From Bacteroidales bacterium UBA3630 (GTDB lineage: Bacteria > Bacteroidota > Bacteroidia > Bacteroidales > P3), in assembly GCA_002373995.1 (NCBI GenBank), contig DFLB01000030.1, positions 17,276-36,758 on the forward strand: a DNA stretch of 19,483 bases, read 5' to 3'. The notes under the pieces were generated by a model, which ran no database searches, was not told the origin of the DNA, and worked only from the letters and a program-made list of their open reading frames with translations. Of the stretch, positions 14,688 through 19,483 are shown piece by piece; position 1 is the first letter of the stretch, and each line of letters begins with the position of its first letter. The position numbers and the translations under genes are program-made.

Positions 14688-15794
14688 ATGAAGAAGAGTA
14701 TTTTTATATGCACGATACTGTTAGTGTGTGTGATGCCGTCAAATGCACAAATTGATATATTGACAAAGTCCACAAATACAAAGCCTACGGATACAAACCC
14801 ACGGTTACCAGTTGTTCAATATGACAGCACATACAATTATGATAAACAATACGACATAAGTTCCTACTATGGACTAAAAATCTATTGTGCAACACAGTGC
14901 AATACTATGCGATATGGAGACCAAGCAAATCACCCTGAATATTATAATTTAAGAGACAGGTATCTAACTATCATTCCCAATCCAGACACAAACAGTTCAT
15001 ACAGAATTGCACTTTATGATTCATTGAGTGGTTATAGTTACATATACCGATTCGCTCATTTTAATCAAGGATTCGAGGATAATTATCAATTGAATTACTA
15101 TTTTGTCATGGTCGCATACTATGAGAAAATAAAAGAATTGTATGAAGGGAAAGATTTTATCTATGTAAGAGAAGACGATAATGGATTCTACGGAAGCACA
15201 CCCTTTAATGGACTAAGATCACGTGAAACATTCACGCGTAATTCTGAAATAAAAAAAGAAACACTATGGCATTGTGACGGTATCGGAGTAGATCCATCCG
15301 ACCTTAATGGTTTCGCGTATGCAAATGGCAAATACAATCGAGTTGTTTTGTATCTATCAAATGAAGAATATGGATCTTATTATTGTTATGCTTATTCCAA
15401 TGATATGAATGATGGGAAAGCTGGGAATTATATATTAGGTAAATTCCAGACACCGGAAGCATATGCAAAAGCAAAGAGACAAAAAGCCGCTGCTGCACAG
15501 GCAAAGAAGAAAAAACAAGAAGAAGAAAGAGCGAAGATAAATGCAGAACGAGCAAAACAAGACAGAGAGAACCATGAACGTCTTGTGCGTTTATATGGTC
15601 AACAGAAAGCAGACATGATTGAACGTGGAGAGGTGGCAATTGGATTTACAAAGGCGATGTGCAAAGAAGCATGGGGCAGCCCATCATCAGTAAACACTAC
15701 AGAAAACAAATACGGGAAGCATGAGCAATGGGTGTATGGCGGAGGCCGCTACCTCTATTTTGAGAATGGAGTTCTTACAACGATACAAAAATAG
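14688..15794 (+). CDS. AT-rich secreted hypothetical protein inserted in the nqr operon
   Basis: A 368-residue protein of unknown function. It opens with a signal peptide (MKKSIFICTILLVCVMPSNAQ). Residues ~21-250 are Tyr/Asn-rich with no motif I recognise (DISSYYGLKIYCATQCNTMRYG, YLSNEEYGSYYCYAYSND). Residues ~255-301 are a highly charged Ala/Lys/Glu/Arg coiled coil. The last ~65 residues (GFTKAMCKEAWGSPSSVN, then GKHEQWVYGGGRYLYFENG) form a small domain resembling C-terminal segments of other Bacteroidota secreted proteins and, in layout, BamE/SmpA-like domains. Base composition is very unlike its neighbours: 19 of 60 G+C at 14941-15000 and 18 of 60 at 15061-15120, against about 55-60% in nqrE. 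It separates nqrD from nqrE, is flanked by short repeats and is probably a recent acquisition. The signal peptide and intact frame suggest it is expressed. Confidence 0.8.
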   Translation: MKKSIFICTILLVCVMPSNAQIDILTKSTNTKPTDTNPRLPVVQYDSTYNYDKQYDISSYYGLKIYCATQCNTMRYGDQANHPEYYNLRDRYLTIIPNPDTNSSYRIALYDSLSGYSYIYRFAHFNQGFEDNYQLNYYFVMVAYYEKIKELYEGKDFIYVREDDNGFYGSTPFNGLRSRETFTRNSEIKKETLWHCDGIGVDPSDLNGFAYANGKYNRVVLYLSNEEYGSYYCYAYSNDMNDGKAGNYILGKFQTPEAYAKAKRQKAAAAQAKKKKQEEERAKINAERAKQDRENHERLVRLYGQQKADMIERGEVAIGFTKAMCKEAWGSPSSVNTTENKYGKHEQWVYGGGRYLYFENGVLTTIQK

Positions 15795-15877
15795 TAGAAT
15801 AATCCTAAGCAATTTTTACAACGGCTGAAATGACCCATTACACCGCCATGCATAAATGAAAACAACGGAAATGAAAA

Positions 15878-15909
15878 GCACTAACGCATTAACACATTCA
15901 CACATTATA
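15878..15909. repeat. Four degenerate octamers just before nqrE
   Basis: GCACTAAC (15878), GCATTAAC (15886), ACATTCAC (15894) and ACATTATA (15902) follow each other with an 8-bp period and end 4 bases before the nqrE ATG. The array occupies the whole ribosome-binding region, with no SD motif. The rest of the 119-base gap after the AT-rich gene shows no terminator or Bacteroides-type promoter that I could find. Confidence 0.6.
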
Positions 15910-15913
15910 GATT

Positions 15914-16528
15914 ATGGACTACATTAACATATTTATCAAGTCGATTTTTGTCGACAACATGATTTTCGCCTTCTTCCTCGGCATGTGCTCGTACCTTGCC
16001 GTGAGCAAGACGGTGAAGACCTCGGCGGGCTTGGGCATAGCGGTCACCTTCGTGCTGCTCATCACCGTGCCCATCAACTACCTGCTCAACAAGTACTTCC
16101 TCGCCCCCGGCGCGCTGGCGTGGATCTCGCCCTCGCTGGCCGATGTGGACCTCAGTTTCTTGAGCCTCATCATGTTCATCGCCGTCATCGCGGCCATCGT
16201 GCAGATGGTGGAGATGATAGTGGAGAAGTTCAGCCCGAGCCTCTACAACTCGCTGGGCATCTTCCTGCCGCTGATAGCGGTGAACTGCGCCGTCATGTCC
16301 GGCTCGCTCTTCATGCAGGAGCGCGGCTACCAGAACATCGGCGAGGCCACGGTCTTCGCCCTCGGCAGCGGCATCGGCTGGTTCCTGGCCATCGTGGCCA
16401 TCGCCGCCATCCGCGAGAAGCTTCGCTACAGCCACATCCCCCCTGCCCTCCGCGGCGTGGGCATCACCTTCATTATCACCGGCCTCATGGGCATGGCATT
16501 CATGTCGTTTATGGGATTTAAACTTTAG
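15914..16528 (+). CDS. nqrE: Na+-translocating NADH:quinone reductase subunit E
   Basis: NqrE is the membrane partner of NqrD, to which it is related with inverted topology. It has 204 residues and six helices. The two conserved cysteines are Cys 25 (LGMCSYLAVSKTVKT) and Cys 125 (AVNCAVMSGSLFM), which together with those of NqrD ligate the intramembrane iron-sulfur cluster. Other family segments are IFVDNMIFAFFLGMC, YNSLGIFLPLIAVNCA and IREKLRYSHIPPALRGVGITFI. The ATG is preceded by an AT-rich octamer repeat instead of an SD site. It is cut off from nqrD by the AT-rich gene and from nqrF by a 25-copy octamer array, but the protein itself looks complete. Confidence 0.95.
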   Translation: MDYINIFIKSIFVDNMIFAFFLGMCSYLAVSKTVKTSAGLGIAVTFVLLITVPINYLLNKYFLAPGALAWISPSLADVDLSFLSLIMFIAVIAAIVQMVEMIVEKFSPSLYNSLGIFLPLIAVNCAVMSGSLFMQERGYQNIGEATVFALGSGIGWFLAIVAIAAIREKLRYSHIPPALRGVGITFIITGLMGMAFMSFMGFKL

Positions 16529-16532
16529 GCTC

Positions 16533-16740
16533 AAGGAGATAAGGAGATAAGAAGATAAGGAGATAAGGAGATATGAAGATAAGAAGATAAGAAGATAAGG
16601 AGATAAGGAGATATGAAGATAAGAAGATAAGAAGATAAGAAGATAAGAAGATAAGGAGATAAGGAGATAAGGGGATAAGAAGATAAGGAGATAAGAAGAT
16701 AAGGAGATAAGAAGATAAGGAGATAAGAAGATAAGACAAT
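16533..16740. repeat. 25-copy octamer array (AAGGAGAT/AAGAAGAT) between nqrE and nqrF
   Basis: Unbroken 8-bp units run from 16533 to 16732, with a degenerate 26th (AAGACAAT) to 16740. I count 11 AAGGAGAT, 11 AAGAAGAT, 2 ATGAAGAT and 1 AAGGGGAT. A 40-bp block of five units (16557-16596) is repeated exactly at 16597-16636, and units 20-25 alternate the two main types. The + strand is almost all purine. It contains TAA in every unit, so no reading frame crosses it in that direction. It starts 4 bases after the nqrE stop and ends 7 bases before the nqrF ATG. Confidence 0.95.
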
Positions 16741-16747
16741 ACAGACT

Positions 16748-18010
16748 ATGACAACAACACTTATAACAGCCATTGCAATCATTCTGGTGGTCATACTGCT
16801 GCTGGTGGCGCTGCTGCTGGTGCTGAGGGCCAAGTTGATGCCGCAGGGCAATGTGAAGATAACCATCAACGACGACAAAGAGATGACGGTGCCGACGGGC
16901 GGCACCCTTATTTCGACGCTTGGCGAGCAGGGCGTGCACCTGCCGTCGGCCTGCGGCGGCAAAGGGAGCTGCGGGCAGTGCAAATGCCGTGTGGTGAAGG
17001 GCGGGGGCAGCATACTGCCCACCGAGGTGCCGCATTTCAGCCGCAAGCAGGTGCAGGAAGGGTGGCGATTGGGGTGCCAGGTGAAGGTGAAGGAAGACCT
17101 CGCGCTGCGGTTGCCAGAGAGTATCCTCAGCATCAAGGAATACGAGTGCACCGTGGTGAGCAACAAGAATGTGGCGACCTTCATCAAAGAGTTCAAGGTG
17201 CAGCTGCCGAAGGGCGAGCACATGGACTTTGTGCCGGGGAGCTACGCGCAGATACGCATTCCGAAGTTTGAGATCAGATACAGCGACTTCGACCGCACGC
17301 TTATCGGCGAGGAATATCTGCCGGCGTGGGAGAAGTTCAAGATGTTTGATTTGAGATGCGTCAACACGGAGCCTACGGTGCGAGCCTACTCGATGGCCAA
17401 CTATCCGGCGGAGGGCGATGTGTTTATGCTGACGGTGAGGATTGCGACACCGCCCTTCACTGCCGACCGCAGCGGGTTCCAGAATGTCAACCCAGGCATT
17501 GCGTCGAGCTATATCTTCTCGCTGAAGCCTGGCGACAAGGTGACGATGAGCGGTCCATACGGCGAGTTCAGGGTGAAAGAAGGCGGCAAGGGAGAGATGA
17601 TATGGGTTGGCGGCGGCGCCGGCATGGCACCGCTGAGGGCACAGATCATGCACCTGACGAGGACGCTGCAGACGCGCGACAGGAAGATGAGTTTCTTCTA
17701 TGGTGCGCGGGCATTGAACGAGGTGTTTTACTTGGAGGATTTTCTGCAGTTGGAGCGTGATTTCGACAATTTCAAGTTCCACTTGGCGCTTGACCGTCCC
17801 GACCCTGCGGCGGATGCGCAGGGGGTGCGCTACACGGCTGGTTTTGTGCACAATGTGATGTACGACACTTACCTGAAAGATCACCCTGCGCCGGAGGATA
17901 TTGAGTACTATATGTGCGGACCGGGGCCGATGAGCCAGGCTGTGGTGAAGTTGCTGGACAGCTTGGGGGTGGCTCCGGAGAATATAGCGTTTGATGATTT
18001 TGGAGGGTGA
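16748..18010 (+). CDS. nqrF: Na+-translocating NADH:quinone reductase subunit F
   Basis: NqrF is the NADH-oxidising subunit where electrons enter Nqr. In order, its 420 residues show an N-terminal membrane anchor (~5-27) and a 2Fe-2S ferredoxin domain with CGGKGSCGQC (Cys 69, 75, 78) and Cys 110 (RLGCQ). A flavin reductase domain follows with RAYSMANYP (~212-220) and GPYGEFRVK, then an NADH-binding domain with VGGGAGMAPLRAQI (~287-300), FYGARALNEVFYLEDF and the C-terminal CGPGPMSQAVVKLLDSLGV...FDDFGG. All four cluster ligands and the flavin and nucleotide motifs are present. The ATG has no SD site within normal range; the nearest AAGGAG, in the array, is 25 bases upstream. An extra Cys at 80 follows the cluster motif. 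Confidence 0.96.
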   Translation: MTTTLITAIAIILVVILLLVALLLVLRAKLMPQGNVKITINDDKEMTVPTGGTLISTLGEQGVHLPSACGGKGSCGQCKCRVVKGGGSILPTEVPHFSRKQVQEGWRLGCQVKVKEDLALRLPESILSIKEYECTVVSNKNVATFIKEFKVQLPKGEHMDFVPGSYAQIRIPKFEIRYSDFDRTLIGEEYLPAWEKFKMFDLRCVNTEPTVRAYSMANYPAEGDVFMLTVRIATPPFTADRSGFQNVNPGIASSYIFSLKPGDKVTMSGPYGEFRVKEGGKGEMIWVGGGAGMAPLRAQIMHLTRTLQTRDRKMSFFYGARALNEVFYLEDFLQLERDFDNFKFHLALDRPDPAADAQGVRYTAGFVHNVMYDTYLKDHPAPEDIEYYMCGPGPMSQAVVKLLDSLGVAPENIAFDDFGG

Positions 18011-18041
18011 GAAGGTGGAGGATAAGCCTATGGTGTGCCTT

Positions 18042-18151
18042 GGATATGCTTAGGATATGCTTAGGATACGCTTAGGATATGCTTAGGATATGCTTAGGAT
18101 ATGCTTAGGATATGCTTAGGATATGCTTAGGATGAGCTTAGGAAGAGCCTT
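18042..18151. repeat. 11-bp-period tandem array, ~10 units (GGATATGCTTA type)
   Basis: GGATA begins at 18042, 18053, 18064, 18075, 18086, 18097, 18108, 18119, with GGATG at 18130 and GGAAG at 18141, always 11 bases apart. Central units are nearly identical and the edges decay. It occupies half of the 214-base gap between nqrF and frdC. I see no terminator or promoter in the rest, which is purine-rich up to an A-rich leader at ~18188-18224. Confidence 0.92.
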
Positions 18152-18224
18152 GGGTGCGGGGTGAGGAATGGGTGAGGTCAAGGTGGAGAGAATAAAAAGA
18201 ACAATAAATAAAACAATAAAGGAT

Positions 18225-19184
18225 ATGGATTTACCGAAAGTACATTCGATTACGAAAAAGATCATGGTGGCGCTGGTGGGCGGTTTTTTGCTGCTGTTCC
18301 TGCTGTTCCACATGACGGCCAACCTGTTTATTTTGCGTCATGACGGCGGGGCGTGGTATTCGGCGTTCTGCCATTTCATGGGGACGAACTGGGTGGTGAA
18401 GGTGTTTGAGGTGGTGCTGATTGGAGCGATAGTGCTACATGTGATGCTGACGCTGTGGCTGGTGGTGACGAACCGGCTGGCGCGGCCGGTGCGCTATCAT
18501 GAGGCACAGAAGAGCAAGACGCACACGACGTCGAAGCTGATGATGTGGACGGGCATACTGATCTTCGTGTGCCTGATTATGCATTTCTACGACTTCTACT
18601 TTGTGAAGATGGGTTGGGTGAAGGGTGAGTATATGGTGAAGACGGAGAAGCTGCAGAGCGAGGAGGTGCTGGGGCTGGTACAGTTTGCGCAACAGACGGG
18701 GATGAGCCCCGAGGAGTTGGTGGACAACATGGAAGCCGAGGCGATGATGTACAGCGAGGAGGACGGTGAGGAAGAAGAGGTGGCGGAGTATATTGGCAGA
18801 ATGCGCGACCAGCTGGCGGTGATAGATATCGTGAGGCGTGCGCAGGAAGAGGGGAACATCAGCGAGGACGGATTGTGGATCAAGCACTTGACCTACGACG
18901 AGCGGCAGACGTTGAGGAAGGTGATACCGGAGAGCAAGCCGGAGCCTGACTTCTACTATATGGCGAGGGAGAAGTTCACGCACTGGCATATTGTGCTGGG
19001 GTACCTGTTCTTCTTCTTTGTCATCTTCATGCATCTGCGTCATGCCTTCCCGTCGGCCTTCCAGACGCTGGGGCTGAACAACTACAAGTACAACAATGCC
19101 ATCGAGGTGCTGGGACGCATCTACACGTGGTTTGTGGTGCTCGGCTTTGCCGCGGTGCCGGTGCTGGTCTTTCTTGGTCTTTAA
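18225..19184 (+). CDS. frdC: Fumarate reductase/succinate dehydrogenase cytochrome b subunit with long acidic insert
   Basis: This is the membrane heme b anchor of a quinol:fumarate reductase/succinate dehydrogenase of the five-helix type, placed directly before the flavoprotein gene. From the ATG at 18225 it has 319 residues; an upstream in-frame ATG at 18168 would add a basic 19-residue leader, but the first helix starts soon after 18225 and an A-rich leader precedes it. Helices lie at ~14-37, 59-82, 107-127, 254-273 and 298-318. Candidate heme His are H29 (LFHMTANLF), H72 (VLHVMLTLW), H120 (IMHFYDFYF), H255 and H270 (FMHLRHAFPSAFQTLG). The FMHLRHAF...QTLG segment is typical of the Bacteroides protein. 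Oddity: between helices 3 and 4 there is a ~120-residue, strongly acidic hydrophilic segment (131-250), much longer than I expect (usual size ~220-240 residues in all). Symbol could equally be sdhC. Confidence 0.85.
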   Translation: MDLPKVHSITKKIMVALVGGFLLLFLLFHMTANLFILRHDGGAWYSAFCHFMGTNWVVKVFEVVLIGAIVLHVMLTLWLVVTNRLARPVRYHEAQKSKTHTTSKLMMWTGILIFVCLIMHFYDFYFVKMGWVKGEYMVKTEKLQSEEVLGLVQFAQQTGMSPEELVDNMEAEAMMYSEEDGEEEEVAEYIGRMRDQLAVIDIVRRAQEEGNISEDGLWIKHLTYDERQTLRKVIPESKPEPDFYYMAREKFTHWHIVLGYLFFFFVIFMHLRHAFPSAFQTLGLNNYKYNNAIEVLGRIYTWFVVLGFAAVPVLVFLGL

Positions 19185-19192
19185 AAGACCAA
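19174..19192. other. Perfect inverted repeat over the frdC stop codon
   Basis: TTGGTCTTTAAAAGACCAA is a 9-bp inverted repeat around one A, spanning the last codons and the TAA of frdC. No T run follows. In RNA it would make a short stem (six strong pairs, small loop) between frdC and frdA, so it could affect ribosome release, RNA stability or relative expression of the two genes. Confidence 0.5.
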
Positions 19193-19226
19193 ACAATAAT
19201 AGTCCATCCCGAAATACTATATTTTT

Positions 19227-19483
19227 ATGATATTAGACTCCAAGATACCCGAAGGGCCCCTCAGCGAGAAGTGGACCCGCTACAAAGCCAGCCAGAAGCT
19301 GGTGAACCCCGCCAACAAGCGGAAACTTGACATCATCGTCGTCGGTACCGGCTTGGCCGGTGCCTCGGCGGCCGCCTCGCTCGGCGCGCTGGGCTTCCAT
19401 GTGGATATCTTCTGCATCCAGGACTCGCCGCGCCGCGCCCACTCCATCGCCGCCCAGGGCGGCATCAACGCCGCCAAGAACTA
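19227..19483 (+). CDS. frdA: Fumarate reductase/succinate dehydrogenase flavoprotein, N-terminal part (cut by window end)
   Basis: The first 85 codons of the flavoprotein subunit, which carries covalent FAD and interconverts fumarate and succinate. The N-terminus MILDSKIPEGPLSEKWTRYK is of the Bacteroides/epsilonproteobacterial type. The FAD-binding Rossmann motif follows as VVGTGLAGASAAASL (about residues 39-53), and then HSIAAQGGINAAKN, where the His is the FAD attachment site in this family. It starts 42 bases after frdC at an ATG preceded by an AT-rich stretch without an SD site. The iron-sulfur subunit gene is expected beyond the window. The symbol could equally be sdhA. Confidence 0.95.
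   Translation, partial: MILDSKIPEGPLSEKWTRYKASQKLVNPANKRKLDIIVVGTGLAGASAAASLGALGFHVDIFCIQDSPRRAHSIAAQGGINAAKN

Noticed and set aside
16533..16740. Possible CRISPR array
   Set aside because: Units are 8 bp and contiguous with no spacers, and no cas genes are present.
15905..17884. 659-residue minus-strand open frame with a Ser/Leu/Tyr/Ile repeat (YLLISLSSYLLIF)
   Set aside because: It is antisense to the complete nqrE and nqrF genes. The middle is the octamer array read backwards, which simply lacks stops on that strand.

Overview
The window is a chromosomal segment of a Bacteroidota bacterium, most likely order Bacteroidales, with fairly high G+C in most genes. The evidence is: one copy of the Bacteroides-type promoter (TTTG, 19 bases, TAnnTTTG) in front of an aspartase gene; a six-subunit Na+-pumping NADH:quinone reductase (Nqr) with Bacteroidales-like subunits; a fumarate reductase/succinate dehydrogenase locus whose flavoprotein N-terminus is of the Bacteroides type; and mostly A-rich start regions without Shine-Dalgarno (SD) sites. 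Genus cannot be fixed from this sequence alone.

Layout. Bases 1-1172 hold the 3' end of valS (+), followed by a strong hairpin. It converges on a four-gene minus-strand operon that reads 9097 to 1388: a secreted thioredoxin-fold protein without the CxxC pair, a secreted ~1,000-residue TPR protein, an outer-membrane beta-barrel protein, and folC. A 264-base divergent region (9098-9361) carries a tandem repeat, inverted repeats and the aspartase promoter. From 9362 everything reads rightward: aspA, nqrA, nqrB, nqrC, nqrD, an AT-rich secreted protein of unknown function (14688-15794), nqrE, a 25-copy octamer array, nqrF, an 11-bp array, frdC/sdhC, and the first 85 codons of frdA/sdhA.

How it fits together. 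AspA makes fumarate from aspartate. Nqr oxidises NADH, reduces quinone and exports Na+. The Frd/Sdh complex can pass quinol electrons to fumarate. The cluster therefore reads as one unit for anaerobic fumarate respiration, though co-regulation is inferred from gene order only.

The most unusual property is a load of short tandem repeats with several fixed periods. Four intergenic arrays with different sequences all have an exact 11-bp period. A 25-copy 8-bp array splits nqrE from nqrF. In-frame 7-bp and 9-bp repeats lie inside folC, nqrA, nqrB and nqrC. The nqr operon is also interrupted between nqrD and nqrE by the AT-rich gene, which is bordered by two of these microrepeats. I found no RNA genes, CRISPR array, IS element or recognisable defence system.
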